A stretch of 56,766 nucleotides of DNA from Mucilaginibacter psychrotolerans (GCF_004519315.1 NZ_SOZE01000035.1:1-56766); one strand, 5' to 3'; numbered from the stretch's first letter, positions 26,932 to 36,039 are shown. A program made the numbers and translations. The notes: a model not told the origin generated them from the sequence alone.

Positions 26932-27554
26932 TTAATATATCTTCCTATAAAACTCCTTCACGGCGCTCTTGGGATCCAAGGCTAAATTTACCGCTGAAGA
27001 AACGGCAATGCCATAAATGCCTGTTGCCAAAAGCGGCTCTACATCGGTAAGTTGTACGCCCCCACGGCTATTACGGGGATGTCTATAGGCTGTTTTTCCA
27101 AAGCATAATAGCCTGCGTAACCCAGCAAGGGTTTGTCGTTGGGTTTGGTATCGGTGTGGGCGAAGGGGCCATAACCGCAATAATCTACCACGCCGCTATT
27201 CTGTACGCGAAGCAATGCCTCGATATTCGTGGCAGATGCGCCTAAAGTTTTTTCATCAGTAATAGCCTCTCGTATGGCAGCAAAATCCGCATCAAAATCT
27301 TCTATGTGCACGCCTTGCGCATCTACTTTATCCAGCAAATGATAGTGGTTAGTCAATATCAGCGTGGCTCCCCAATCATCGCAGATGGACGCTATCTGGT
27401 GTATCTCGGCAATCAACTCCTCGTCGGTTTTGGTCATGCAGCGATACTGCACCCAGTTGGACCCGGCTTCGCAAGCTATCTGCGCCTGCTCCACGTGGCT
27501 ACGGTGTGGCAAATCCTGGGTTAAGTAATGGAATTTGGATATGTATTTTCTCAA
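26932..27554 (-). pseudogene. thiE: Thiamine phosphate synthase gene, frameshifted
   Basis: The first part reads KYISKFHYLTQDL, then GSNWVQYRCM, and reaches DIPVIAVGAYNLPM, where it stops at 27039. The expected continuation GGVQLTDVEPLLATGIYGIAVSS lies in another frame and runs to 26932. Adding one C to the C5 run at 27059-27063 (G run on the coding strand) restores a single protein of about 207 residues, normal for ThiE. The start is best placed at TTG 27554 (KYISK start); an ATG at 27596 lies in a terminator hairpin. ThiE joins HMP-PP and THZ-P into thiamine phosphate. If the frameshift is real, thiamine synthesis is broken here; sequencing error is possible. Confidence 0.8.
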
Positions 27555-27578
27555 TGTCGGATTTATTATAAAAATAAA

Positions 27579-27602
27579 GGGGCTGTACAAAAGCACAGCC
27601 CC
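27579..27602 (-). terminator. Hairpin between PafA-type gene and thiE
   Basis: GGGGCTGT (27579-27586) pairs with ACAGCCCC (27595-27602), an 8-bp perfect stem with an 8-nt loop. It lies after the phosphatase gene (minus strand), and an A/T-rich run (TTTATTTTTATAATA on the minus strand) follows, so it is a good terminator for that gene. Confidence 0.7.
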
Positions 27603-27659
27603 AAAGCTAATCAGTTTTATCGTTACCGAACTAATCTCTAAGGTCCGGCCCCTAATCTC

Positions 27660-29312
27660 TTATTTCAACACCTCGCCTATGGCGGTGCCGATGTTAGCGC
27701 TTGGTGCCTGTATGTGCAACAGGGCTGCGATGGTTGCAGCGATATCTGTCATGTGGGTTTCGCGTACAAGGCTACCATGCTTTATGCCCCAACCCATAAA
27801 TACCAGCGGTATATGCGCATCGTAGGGGTTCCAGGTGCCATGGGTAGTGCCTGTGCCGCCATGGCCGGAGTAGTACCCTGGTTTCAATACAATTTGTACC
27901 GTACCACTGTGCTCAACGCTGTAGCCGTTTATGATACGGGCACGCAATTCCTCTGGGATGTTGGCGGTTTGTGCCCTTTGCATATCTACCACAAAAGCAA
28001 CGCCGGGTTGTTTTTGCAGGTATTGAATCACGTCTAACTTAAGGGCTTCTTCACTAAGGCCCTCTTTGTTAATAGCTGCGTAGTTAAAGTTTACCTGGTA
28101 GTTCTCCAGGCCCAGCACCAGGTTTTTTACCTTGTATTTATTCTCCAGCATAGCGTTCATTTGGGTGCGTGCTGCGCCATCATCCCAATAACCCGCCGGG
28201 ATGTTGTGGTCAATCAAAAACTGTGGGTTGTGGGCAGCGCCATGGTCGGCTGTTAAGAATACCGTATAGTTTCCTTTTCCTACTTTGGCATCCAGATAAC
28301 TGAAAAATTCACTCAGGTCCTTATCTAGGCGCAGGTAAGTATCCTCGGCTTCAACCGAATTGGGGCCGAACTGGTGGCCGATGTAATCGGTAGATGATAG
28401 GCTGATGGCCAGAAAATCCGTCACTACATTTTTACCGAGTTGCTCTCCGTCTACGGCAGCCCTTGCCAAATCAAGCGTAAGGCTATTACCGTATGGCGTA
28501 CTGCGAATCATACCCAGGCGGCCTTTGTACAATTCAGATGTTTTCACCGGGAAAGTGGGAGCCTCTGCACCACTATATTTGCCTTCGTAACGTGGGCTAT
28601 TATCAGGGGCACTTTGTACGTATGTACTGATAGGATAAAGTGTATTCCAATCCTGTTTCAAATATTTCTCGGGATTTTTTTGGCTGTTGAAGGTATTTAC
28701 CCATGCCGGCAGGGCGTTCATGTAAAACGTGCTGGTGATCCAGTTGCCGCTGGCATCATCAAACCAATAGGCTGCGTTTGCAGCGTGTCCCGCAGGCAGA
28801 ATACCTCCTCGATCTTTCAGCGCGATGCCGATAACCTTGGAGCGAAAGTTGGTGGCCAGTTTCAATTCATCGGTAACGGTACTGGCCTGTAAATTGCGCG
28901 GCGACATTTTCCCCGCAATGGAGTTAGATCCCACGGCAACCACGGTGCTATCATCTGTACAGTACATTACCTTGCCTGTGGCCTGTATAATAAAATCGTT
29001 GCCTGCAATGCCGTGTAAAGCAGGTACCGAACCAGTATAAATACAGGTATGCCCGGCAGCGGTAACAGTTGGGATATAAGGTATCAGCGTATTCTCGCAG
29101 GTGAAGCCTTCGTTCAGCATACGCTTAAAGCCGCCGGCCTGGTAACGGTCGTAATAGCGGTACAGGTAATCCCAGCGCATTTGATCAACAACCAAACCTA
29201 CCACCAGTTTGGGGCGGGGCACGCCTGTGGCTGCCGTAGTTACTTTTTTAGATTGGGCTGATGCGCCCGTAGCAATAAGGGTTATAACAAATAACAGATG
29301 CCTTAATTTCAT
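27660..29312 (-). CDS. PafA-type alkaline phosphatase
   Basis: 550 residues from ATG 29312 with a signal peptide. It belongs to the alkaline phosphatase superfamily: metal ligand Asp43 in LVVDQMRWD, likely nucleophile Thr84 in PTVTAAGH, Asn105 in IAGNDF and Lys166/Arg168 in ALKDRGG. In Elizabethkingia PafA the equivalent active-site residues are Thr79, Asn100, Lys162 and Arg164, so spacing agrees closely. It is a periplasmic phosphate monoesterase, releasing phosphate from organic esters. It is a single gene; no pho box was identified. Confidence 0.9.
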   Translation of the reverse strand: MKLRHLLFVITLIATGASAQSKKVTTAATGVPRPKLVVGLVVDQMRWDYLYRYYDRYQAGGFKRMLNEGFTCENTLIPYIPTVTAAGHTCIYTGSVPALHGIAGNDFIIQATGKVMYCTDDSTVVAVGSNSIAGKMSPRNLQASTVTDELKLATNFRSKVIGIALKDRGGILPAGHAANAAYWFDDASGNWITSTFYMNALPAWVNTFNSQKNPEKYLKQDWNTLYPISTYVQSAPDNSPRYEGKYSGAEAPTFPVKTSELYKGRLGMIRSTPYGNSLTLDLARAAVDGEQLGKNVVTDFLAISLSSTDYIGHQFGPNSVEAEDTYLRLDKDLSEFFSYLDAKVGKGNYTVFLTADHGAAHNPQFLIDHNIPAGYWDDGAARTQMNAMLENKYKVKNLVLGLENYQVNFNYAAINKEGLSEEALKLDVIQYLQKQPGVAFVVDMQRAQTANIPEELRARIINGYSVEHSGTVQIVLKPGYYSGHGGTGTTHGTWNPYDAHIPLVFMGWGIKHGSLVRETHMTDIAATIAALLHIQAPSANIGTAIGEVLK

Positions 29313-29402
29313 AAACAGCGATTTTAAACTGCGCAAATATCTGCATTGCTATTTGTTCGCAATGTGATTTTTGCGTTACGCAATAGTAAATATAATAACC
29401 GC

Positions 29403-30695
29403 TTACCTTTTAAAAGCCTTATAAATGGTTTCGGCCATGAGTTCGCTGCCAACATCGCCCGGATGTTTCCGATCAGACGACATGATGTCGGCATCTATAG
29501 ATGCCTGGCTAAAGTGCGGGAAAACCTTCGCAAAATCTATAAAGGCAGCATGATTAGCCAGTGCCAACCTAAAAAGCATATCCGCGTAGTTCGCTATTTT
29601 ATATTTGCGGGGTTGTTCGGTTTCATACAGGGTCTCTGGCGGGCACATGAGCATGATATCACAGTTGGGCTGGGCCTGCTTCAATTGATCAATGATATGC
29701 TGGATGTTTTTCTTCATATCCGCAGGATCAACGTTTCCGTCCATCTCGTTAGTGCCAAACATAATAATTGCGCCTTTTGGCTCCAGCAGCTTTACAGATT
29801 GTTCCCAAAGCGGGTTATGTGCAAAATAATCGGCGGTGGTGCCCGAGCTGCCCACTTTATGCATGGTGAGCACTTCACCATCGCCGTCCCTGTGCCCTGC
29901 TACGCCGCAAAACACTTCGCCTGCAGCCAGGGGTTCTATCTCCAAATCGATATTATCGCCGGCAGCCGAAACGTCTACCACCACATTGCCAATATCTTCG
30001 GTAGAATTGGCCGTACTTACAGTTGTCCGCGCGCCGCCGTTTACCCGGTACCTAAAGCTACCGCCACCTGCATGCCTTTGGTAAATTATGGTCATGGTAT
30101 TAAGTAGTACTTTCGAGTTTACAGTTATGAGGGCGTTAGGGGCGTTATTGGTAACATTGCCGCATGGGCCATAATAGTTGCCCGGGCTGGTATCCCATAG
30201 CAGTGGGTCGTAATCAAAGGTTAGTTCCTGCAGATCCATCGATGCATCTATTGAAAACATAAACATCGGATCCCAACGGCCGAAGCTGTCATAGCCAGGC
30301 CCGCCATCAGTAAAACCATCGGTTAGTAATTTCCCGCGTAAACGCCAGCTATAAAAATTGCCTTGTGTGTAAGAGTCTCCTATCAGCAACAAATCGTATC
30401 GGCCACTGGCGCTCGTTTTAAAAGCGTTCCAGGCCTTAAGCTGATTAAAGTTCGCCGAGGCAGGTGTGATAGTATCTGTTATAACGGTGTCTGTTGCACC
30501 CGATGGCGGCGGCGTAACGTGGTGGGAGGTATCTCCCGGCGCGGGATGGAGCAACGAATCGGGGATTATGGGCGCATCGAGCTTACAGCTTTGGATGACA
30601 AAGAAAACAACGAATAGTACCGGAAGAAGAAAAGCATGCTTGCGGTATGTTTTTGCCTTGTTGATGCAACGGAGGCTGTTAGGCATTTTATTCAT
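29403..30695 (-). CDS. SGNH/GDSL hydrolase lipoprotein
   Basis: 430 residues. The signal peptide ends in VIQSC, a lipobox. A Thr/Pro-rich linker follows (TPPPSGATDTVITDT). SGNH blocks are LLIGDSYTQG (nucleophile Ser), FGTNEMDGN (oxyanion Asn) and DRKHPGDVG (Asp/His pair). A beta-rich insert lies between blocks I and III, as in carbohydrate esterases acting on polysaccharides; deacetylation of a glycan is inferred. A surface role is likely. Confidence 0.88.
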   Translation of the reverse strand: MNKMPNSLRCINKAKTYRKHAFLLPVLFVVFFVIQSCKLDAPIIPDSLLHPAPGDTSHHVTPPPSGATDTVITDTITPASANFNQLKAWNAFKTSASGRYDLLLIGDSYTQGNFYSWRLRGKLLTDGFTDGGPGYDSFGRWDPMFMFSIDASMDLQELTFDYDPLLWDTSPGNYYGPCGNVTNNAPNALITVNSKVLLNTMTIIYQRHAGGGSFRYRVNGGARTTVSTANSTEDIGNVVVDVSAAGDNIDLEIEPLAAGEVFCGVAGHRDGDGEVLTMHKVGSSGTTADYFAHNPLWEQSVKLLEPKGAIIMFGTNEMDGNVDPADMKKNIQHIIDQLKQAQPNCDIMLMCPPETLYETEQPRKYKIANYADMLFRLALANHAAFIDFAKVFPHFSQASIDADIMSSDRKHPGDVGSELMAETIYKAFKR

Positions 30696-30849
30696 GGGTG
30701 TTTAAAGCTACGCACATAGTCTATACGCATGCTAAATATATGAAAAACATAGCATTATGCGAATGATACTGCACCGGCACAGGAAATAAAACCTATACTA
30801 ACCCGGTAATGGCGAAACAAGCCAATACCAGACCGGCTTTTGCACCCCA

Positions 30850-31947
30850 TCAATCCATAAACGTAAGCAACGCATGCTGGCTGGCGGTATGCAAATCTCG
30901 CCATACCCGGTTAATCTCCGTATCCGGCGATGCAGCCAACAAGCCGCAATACGGGTACAGCGCGCCTACGCACTCGCGGGCGGTTTTGGCTAACACGCGA
31001 CTAGTGTGGCTTACCTGCGTCAACAAGGCCTCATCATCAGGCTGCTGCCAGGAGGCTTCTACCGCTTCACGAAAAGCCGCCCGGCTTTGATTGAGTATTG
31101 TAGTTTGCACCTCAAGTGCATCCATCATCGTGGCAACATGGGCCGGGCTTACCCTGCGCAGGTTGGTGGCCTTGTTCGCGAAGGCGGGCACGCAAAGATC
31201 GGTGAAATGCAGGGCCATACCGGCCAGGTTGGCGGCAAGTGTAGCCTCGGCCAGCTGCATAAAAGGGTAGCGATATAGCTGCGTATCTATTACCGCAGCT
31301 TCGGCATCTATCTTAAAACAATGGCTTTTATCTACATAAACACCGGTTATCTCATAGGCATCGCTACCGGTAGCTATCATGCCCATGTATTTCCAGCCGG
31401 TTAACAGGGCAACATCCGCACGCTTGATAATGAAGGGTAAGATCAGTTCCGTTCCGTCGGCATTAAGGACGGGTACACCCGAAGAAGTAATTACGCAGTT
31501 AACGGTGATATAGGTAGCATGGTGCACACCGCTGGCGTATTTCCAACTACCGTTGATGATGTAGCCTTCGCCCGTAATTTCCGCAGTCCCGGTTGCGGCA
31601 CCGCTGCCGGCAATACAGCACTGCCCATCCGCATAAACCTGTCGGGCCATACCCGGCTCTAAAAATCCAACAAACCAGCCCGCGCCGCAGCAAAGCGTAA
31701 CCACCCAACCCAGGCTGCCGTCGGCCCAGCTGAGGGCCTCTTCTATGGCCACCAGTTGGGGGAGAGGCGTTTGCAGCCCACCATATGTAGCGGGTGCAAG
31801 CAGGTTGAACCATTGCTGCTGATACACCAGTTCCAACTGCGCAGGGTGCAGCTTACCCAATTGCTCAGCTTCGGCTGTGTAGGCGCGTATGGTATCAACC
31901 CAATGGGGTAGTAAAAGTGTAGAGGGGTGGTCCATATCAGCTTTCAT
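30850..31947 (-). CDS. Acyl-CoA dehydrogenase-like flavoprotein in the TPP-riboswitch operon
   Basis: 365 residues of the acyl-CoA dehydrogenase fold: N-terminal helices, a central beta domain with CCIAGSGAATGTAEITGEGYIINGSWKYASG and helical C-terminus. The N-terminal motif LAPATYGGLQTPL and the lack of a clear acyl-CoA catalytic glutamate pattern point more to the flavin-monooxygenase branch (DszC/HsaA-like). It overlaps the end of the PnuC-like gene by 11 nt (or starts at ATG 31935 just after it), so it is the last gene of the thiamine operon. A role in thiamine or pyrimidine salvage is inferred from context only. Confidence 0.85.
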   Translation of the reverse strand: MKADMDHPSTLLLPHWVDTIRAYTAEAEQLGKLHPAQLELVYQQQWFNLLAPATYGGLQTPLPQLVAIEEALSWADGSLGWVVTLCCGAGWFVGFLEPGMARQVYADGQCCIAGSGAATGTAEITGEGYIINGSWKYASGVHHATYITVNCVITSSGVPVLNADGTELILPFIIKRADVALLTGWKYMGMIATGSDAYEITGVYVDKSHCFKIDAEAAVIDTQLYRYPFMQLAEATLAANLAGMALHFTDLCVPAFANKATNLRRVSPAHVATMMDALEVQTTILNQSRAAFREAVEASWQQPDDEALLTQVSHTSRVLAKTARECVGALYPYCGLLAASPDTEINRVWRDLHTASQHALLTFMD

Positions 31948-32557
31948 TGGCTGTTAAACGTTCTTTGATGATGATCTTTCGCCAATCGCAATACCCAAAA
32001 ATGGCCACCACAAACAGTATGAGTGTAAGCATGGCAAACATCACCAGGTTTTTGTGGTAAAGTAACGGAATGGCAAACAGGTTGCTGATGTTCAGCAGCA
32101 ACCAGTTCTCTATCTTGCGCCGCGCCAGCAGCCACATCCCCGCCCAGGCGGTTGATGATATCCAGGCATCCCAAACCGGCACCGTAGATGGCGTAAACTT
32201 TGCCAGCAAAAAGTACAACAGGCCCCAGCCTACGAATACGATGAGCAGGGTTATTAGCCATTCGCGGCGGTTGGCGTAGGCTACTTTAACGGGAGGTTGC
32301 CCTTGCTTTTTCACCCAATAATACCAGCCGTAAACGCTCATCACCACATAATAGCCATTGAGTAGACTTTCGGCATATAAGGCCACTTTAAGCAACAGGA
32401 AAATGGATATCAAGGTTGCGGCTATACCCGTTGGGTATAGCCACACCTTATTGGCGCGCGCCAGCAATACTTCGGCTATGCCTAATATCACCGCAAGCCA
32501 TTCGGGCCAGGTGGTTGCCTTAAGCTGTTCCATAAAAAGGTCTATCCAGCTATGCAT
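31937..32557 (-). CDS. pnuT: PnuC-family transporter, probably PnuT (thiamine)
   Basis: 206 residues, about seven membrane helices. The W-x-x-Y/N-x4-Y-x-W region reads ESLLNGYYVVMSVYGWYYWV, and NKVWLYPTGIAATLIS near residue 36 is typical of PnuC. Family members carry vitamin precursors (nicotinamide riboside, thiamine, riboflavin) by facilitated diffusion. The TPP riboswitch and TonB receptor upstream make thiamine the likely substrate, as for PnuT in Bacteroides. It starts 4 nt after the receptor gene. Confidence 0.88.
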   Translation of the reverse strand: MHSWIDLFMEQLKATTWPEWLAVILGIAEVLLARANKVWLYPTGIAATLISIFLLLKVALYAESLLNGYYVVMSVYGWYYWVKKQGQPPVKVAYANRREWLITLLIVFVGWGLLYFLLAKFTPSTVPVWDAWISSTAWAGMWLLARRKIENWLLLNISNLFAIPLLYHKNLVMFAMLTLILFVVAIFGYCDWRKIIIKERLTANES

Positions 32558-32561
32558 CCGC

Positions 32562-35006
32562 CTAAAAGCTTAAACTTACCGAGGCCATGAAGTTTCGGGT
32601 AGCCTGCGGGAAATAATAGTTATAGTTTACTACCTGTCCGCCTTCAATATCGGGATAAGTTGCGCCATTGGCTTCGTATTTTTTACTGAACACGTTGTTC
32701 ACCTGCAGGCCAAGTCCGATGTTTTTTACTGATTTTACGCTGAAGTTGTACCGCATACGCACGTCGCTCACAAAATAGCTCTTCAATAATCTATCCGTGA
32801 TGAAGGCATTGCTGCCCGCCGATGTAAAGCCTCCTGGGTTGGTGTTCATGGTATTATCCAGGTATTGCCTGCTGATGTACTTACTGATGAAGGCAATCTC
32901 GCCACCTTTGAACGGCGCAAGACTCAACTCGCTGGAGGCAATGAACGATGGCGAATAAGCAATATCCGTTTTCTTCAGCAGGATAAAGGCCTGGCTACCG
33001 TCATCGTAATTATTCAAAAACTGCCCGTAGTTTTTTATCTTATTGGTGCTAACGGTTGCCGTTGCCGCCCAGCTGAGCATCCGGGTAATCTGCAGCCTGC
33101 CATCTAGTTCTATCCCCGCACGGTAGCTATCCTTTACGTTATTGCGTATCTGCGCGCCAACATCATTTAACGCGCCGGTCAGTATCAGCTGGTTTTTATA
33201 CAGCATATAGAACAGGTTGATGCCGCCGCGGAAAGCTTCGCTGCTGGTGCGATAGCCTGCCTCAAAATCTTTCAGATTCTCGGCCTTGGGTCGGCTGGCC
33301 GGCGTGCTGTTGGTATAATCGTCGCGGTTAGGTTCGTGGTTGCCTACTGCGAAGGAAGCATAGATGTTGTTATTATCGTTAAGCTGGTAGGTGACACCCA
33401 CTTTAGGATTGAAAAAGTTGAGCGTGGCATTTTGCTGCACGTTGTTCAAATTCCTGTCGAAACCGAGGAACGAATAGTAAATGCGGCGGTACTGCATATC
33501 GGCAAACAGGGTAACGTCGCCGGTTTTGTATTCTCCCCTTCCGAAGATATTAAAATCGTTCTTTTTGGCATCGTCACGGTAGTATTCGTAATTGGGCGGT
33601 ATGCCTGCGCTTTGCGCCGTATAGATAATATTGCCGAAATGCGCACCGTTGTAACGGTTATAAGCACCGCCCAGCGTAAAGTTAAGGTTGCTTTGGGGCT
33701 GATACTTCAGCGCGTAAGTAATACCGTAAAAATCGTTATCCAGCCAGCGGCGGCGGGCCAGGTCGGTATTTTTAATGGTATCACCACCAATAACTACCGG
33801 GGTTAACCCGTAATTGGCCACTGCAGCATCCGTTTTATACTCCTCGTAATAGCCCTTGCCTTTGGTGTAATGCAAGGCCCCGCTGAAGGATACTTTATCC
33901 GATAGCTTTTGGTCGTACAATAACTGGTAGTGGTTTTGGGTATAATCATCTACCTGGTCTTTGTAATAGCTGCCATCAGGTAATATGCCCAGCTCGTTAT
34001 ACGTGCGGTGGTTGGGCAGGTTGTTATTGCTGATGATGTAATCGGGCACGCCGTTCCAGGCCTGGTAGGTACGCTCGTAACCCGAGAAGACGTTGGCCCG
34101 CAGGGTGCTGTTGGCGCCATAATAAGCCCCGCTTACGAAGAAGGATTTCAATTGCGAGGATGCCCTATCGATATACCCATCAGATTTGATGCGCGATAAG
34201 CGGCCATCCACACTAAAATGCCCCCCCAATAAACCTGTACCCAGGTTGATGGTATTCTTTACCGAACCGTATGAGCCTACCGAGTTATTGATATCGGCAT
34301 AACCCGTATCGCGACGGGTGGTGGTTTGGATGTTGATGCTGCCGCCAAACGCCCCTGCGCCATTGGTTGATGTACCCACCCCGCGCTGCACCTGTATGTT
34401 ATTGATGGAAGAGGTGATATCGGGCAGGTCCACAAAGTAGGAGCCCTGGCTTTCCGAATCGTTATACGGGATGCCGTTGATGGTAACGTTTACCCTACTG
34501 GCATCGCTGCCACGGATGCGGATGCCGGTATAACCTATGCCCGCCCCTGCATCGGAGGTAATAACTACCGATGGCGTTTGGTTGAGCAAATAAGGCAGAT
34601 CCTGCCCGAAATTGTTCTTCTCCAACTGTTTTTTGCTGAGGTTAGTAAATGCGGTGGGCGAGTTTTTGCCGGCACGGGTGGCCGTTACCACCACCTCCTC
34701 GGCACTGAAAACGCCTGTGGACAAAGTAAAATTAATAGTTTCACTGCTGCTTAACGCAGTTGTTTTGGTAAGCGACTGGTAGCCGATGTAGGTGGCGATT
34801 AGCGTATAATTGCCTGCAGGAAGGTTATCAAAACGGTAATTGCCGCTTACGTTGGTTTGTGCGCCCCTGTTTAGATTTACAAGGCTAATGGTTGCGCCGG
34901 GCAGTGCTTCGCCGGCTTGATTGATGATTTTTCCGCTGATAGAAAACTGGGCCGATGCCAATACAGGCAACAGCAGGGCGAAGAGCGCCGCAAATAAATT
35001 TTTCAA
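32562..35006 (-). CDS. TonB-dependent receptor, probably for thiamine
   Basis: 814 residues: signal peptide, a carboxypeptidase-regulatory-like (CarboxypepD_reg) domain (about residues 20-105), a plug (SPTAFTNLSKKQLEKNN to about residue 225) and a 22-strand barrel ending in F (SVSLSF). It takes its ligand across the outer membrane using TonB and the proton gradient. The TPP riboswitch directly upstream (35079-35292) implies thiamine or its phosphates as ligand. First gene of the operon with the PnuT-like transporter and the flavoprotein. Confidence 0.95.
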   Translation of the reverse strand: MKNLFAALFALLLPVLASAQFSISGKIINQAGEALPGATISLVNLNRGAQTNVSGNYRFDNLPAGNYTLIATYIGYQSLTKTTALSSSETINFTLSTGVFSAEEVVVTATRAGKNSPTAFTNLSKKQLEKNNFGQDLPYLLNQTPSVVITSDAGAGIGYTGIRIRGSDASRVNVTINGIPYNDSESQGSYFVDLPDITSSINNIQVQRGVGTSTNGAGAFGGSINIQTTTRRDTGYADINNSVGSYGSVKNTINLGTGLLGGHFSVDGRLSRIKSDGYIDRASSQLKSFFVSGAYYGANSTLRANVFSGYERTYQAWNGVPDYIISNNNLPNHRTYNELGILPDGSYYKDQVDDYTQNHYQLLYDQKLSDKVSFSGALHYTKGKGYYEEYKTDAAVANYGLTPVVIGGDTIKNTDLARRRWLDNDFYGITYALKYQPQSNLNFTLGGAYNRYNGAHFGNIIYTAQSAGIPPNYEYYRDDAKKNDFNIFGRGEYKTGDVTLFADMQYRRIYYSFLGFDRNLNNVQQNATLNFFNPKVGVTYQLNDNNNIYASFAVGNHEPNRDDYTNSTPASRPKAENLKDFEAGYRTSSEAFRGGINLFYMLYKNQLILTGALNDVGAQIRNNVKDSYRAGIELDGRLQITRMLSWAATATVSTNKIKNYGQFLNNYDDGSQAFILLKKTDIAYSPSFIASSELSLAPFKGGEIAFISKYISRQYLDNTMNTNPGGFTSAGSNAFITDRLLKSYFVSDVRMRYNFSVKSVKNIGLGLQVNNVFSKKYEANGATYPDIEGGQVVNYNYYFPQATRNFMASVSLSF

Positions 35007-35078
35007 AATGTGTTGAACAATAAATGAGTTAAACCATCTGCCGCCGGGATAAAACGGCAGTACACTTAACTTGTTACC

Positions 35079-35292
35079 TCTCCCTACGCCGGCATTACCC
35101 GGATCAGGTGCATGGGGTTGAATTGTAGAGACACAATATTTAGTGTCTCGGATGCGCTTTATCTGGACACAAAATATTGTGTCTCTACGCGGGAAAATTC
35201 AACTCCAATGGGTTTGATCTCAGCCTGTCTTTCAGTTTGGTAAAAACAACCTGCAGTTTGTTTCTATTAGCCAAAGCAAGGCACCCCTTGAG
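35079..35292 (-). promoter_or_regulatory. TPP riboswitch with a palindromic repeat inserted in the aptamer
   Basis: On the minus strand the aptamer reads AGGGGTGCC at 5', then GGCTGAGA (35216-35223), then CACCTGATCCGGGTAATGCC and GGCGTAGGGAGA at 3' (35079-35094). These are the conserved TPP blocks. Between the ACCC strand after the CTGAGA block and the CCTGATC block lies a 64-nt palindrome (35125-35188) flanked by a second stem (GGGGTTGAATT 35114-35124 with 35196-35206, one mismatch). The normal junction there is only a few nucleotides. It controls the TonB receptor operon. An expression platform hairpin (CTGCCG...CGGCAG near 35040-35062) follows without a U-tract, so control of translation is more likely than termination. 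Confidence 0.9.
35125..35188. repeat. GTAGAGACAC palindromic repeat inside the riboswitch
   Basis: Perfect 17-bp arms: GTAGAGACACAATATTT (35125-35141) and its complement at 35172-35188, enclosing 30 nt that pair further (AGTGTCTC/GGACAC). It is a full-length member of the family also seen at 51612-51687 and, shortened, at 26716-26743. It looks inserted into the aptamer. Confidence 0.85.
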
Positions 35293-35389
35293 AATTATGT
35301 GGCAAATATAGGGATTAGATGTGAGATTTTAGACGTGAGATTTGAGATGGTGCTCAACACGGGCTTCGCCTTTTCGGAACTGGGATTAC
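35293..35389. other. Upstream of the riboswitch; no gene
   Basis: 97 nt between the aptamer and the toxin gene. A direct repeat, GAGATTTTAGACGTGAGATTTGAGATGG, lies at 35329-35350 (similar runs occur at 37210-37244). The operon promoter is expected here but no strong TAnnTTTG box was assigned. Confidence 0.35.
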
Positions 35390-35680
35390 TTATTCCATAA
35401 TTGGCTGTTGGCGATTGTCCCAGAAGTATACGACCAGAATGTGGTCTTTCATTATTTCATAGAAAAAGGATGTTTGCTTGCTTACAGTACACTTCCTTAG
35501 CTCTTTTTTGATAGACGATGCTTTATACATGTAAGGATGGAGCGAGATGAGTTTCAGTTTCTTTCTAATCTCAGCATCTAGTTTATCTGATGTCTTTTCA
35601 CCCCATTTTTCCCTTACAAAATCGAGTGTTATCTCTAAAGTTTCATATGCCTTTTCGGTAAAGACAACGTTTAAGCTCAT
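35390..35680 (-). CDS. RelE/ParE-family toxin
   Basis: 96 residues, the usual length. The start VFTEKAYETLEITLDFVREKWG and the C-terminal YEIMKDHILVVYFWDNRQ are typical of ParE/RelE. RelE types cut mRNA on the ribosome and ParE types block gyrase; the sequence alone does not decide which. It overlaps the antitoxin gene by 4 nt (ATGA), antitoxin first, the normal order. Confidence 0.88.
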   Translation of the reverse strand: MSLNVVFTEKAYETLEITLDFVREKWGEKTSDKLDAEIRKKLKLISLHPYMYKASSIKKELRKCTVSKQTSFFYEIMKDHILVVYFWDNRQQPIME

Positions 35681-35904
35681 CTTCTTCTGTCTAGGCGGGC
35701 AAATACTTCGTCTAATGAAATTACCTTTCCCTCCTCAGCCTGTTTACGGCTTTTCTCTATCCCGTCTTTTACATGCTGAGGCAAGTTTAAATAAAAATCT
35801 TCTTCCCTGGTTTTAAACAAGGCTTTAATTTGCTCAATCAAAGTCGTGTCCTCGGTGTCGAGCAGCATTTTTACCAATTCGATTTTTTCCGCCTGAATGT
35901 CCAT
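35677..35904 (-). CDS. Antitoxin of the RelE/ParE pair
   Basis: 75 residues. The N-terminal helix MDIQAEKIELVKMLLDTEDTTLIEQIKALF and the C-terminal HVKDGIEKSRKQAEEGKVISLDEVFARL tail fit the Bacteroidota 'addiction module' antitoxin type that wraps the toxin. No strong DNA-binding domain name can be given. It probably represses its own operon. Start ATG at 35904; overlap with the toxin gene is 4 nt. Confidence 0.8.
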   Translation of the reverse strand: MDIQAEKIELVKMLLDTEDTTLIEQIKALFKTREEDFYLNLPQHVKDGIEKSRKQAEEGKVISLDEVFARLDRRR

Positions 35905-36025
35905 ATAACAAATTTACGATTTTACGCGCAAGTAATAATAGTGATCATTAAAAACCTTTAAAGCTTGCTTGTCGATATTTTTTGGCCAGGTACTTTTAAT
36001 CACCCCGCCCAATTAAACTAATTTA

Positions 36026-36033
36026 TAGCTTTG
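36026..36033 (+). promoter_or_regulatory. -7 promoter box directly before the acyltransferase start
   Basis: TAGCTTTG fits TAnnTTTG. It ends only 6 nt before ATG 36040, so if active the transcript would be nearly leaderless, or the true start is further downstream. Confidence 0.4.
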
Positions 36034-36039
36034 TAAGGC

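Noticed and set aside
29346..30107. 253-codon plus-strand frame over the SGNH hydrolase gene
   Set aside because: Antisense shadow of the SGNH lipoprotein; no signal, domain or start context.
35390..35904. HigBA or BrnTA assignment for the toxin pair
   Set aside because: The toxin has the ParE/RelE ends, and the antitoxin comes first, unlike HigBA where the toxin usually comes first.
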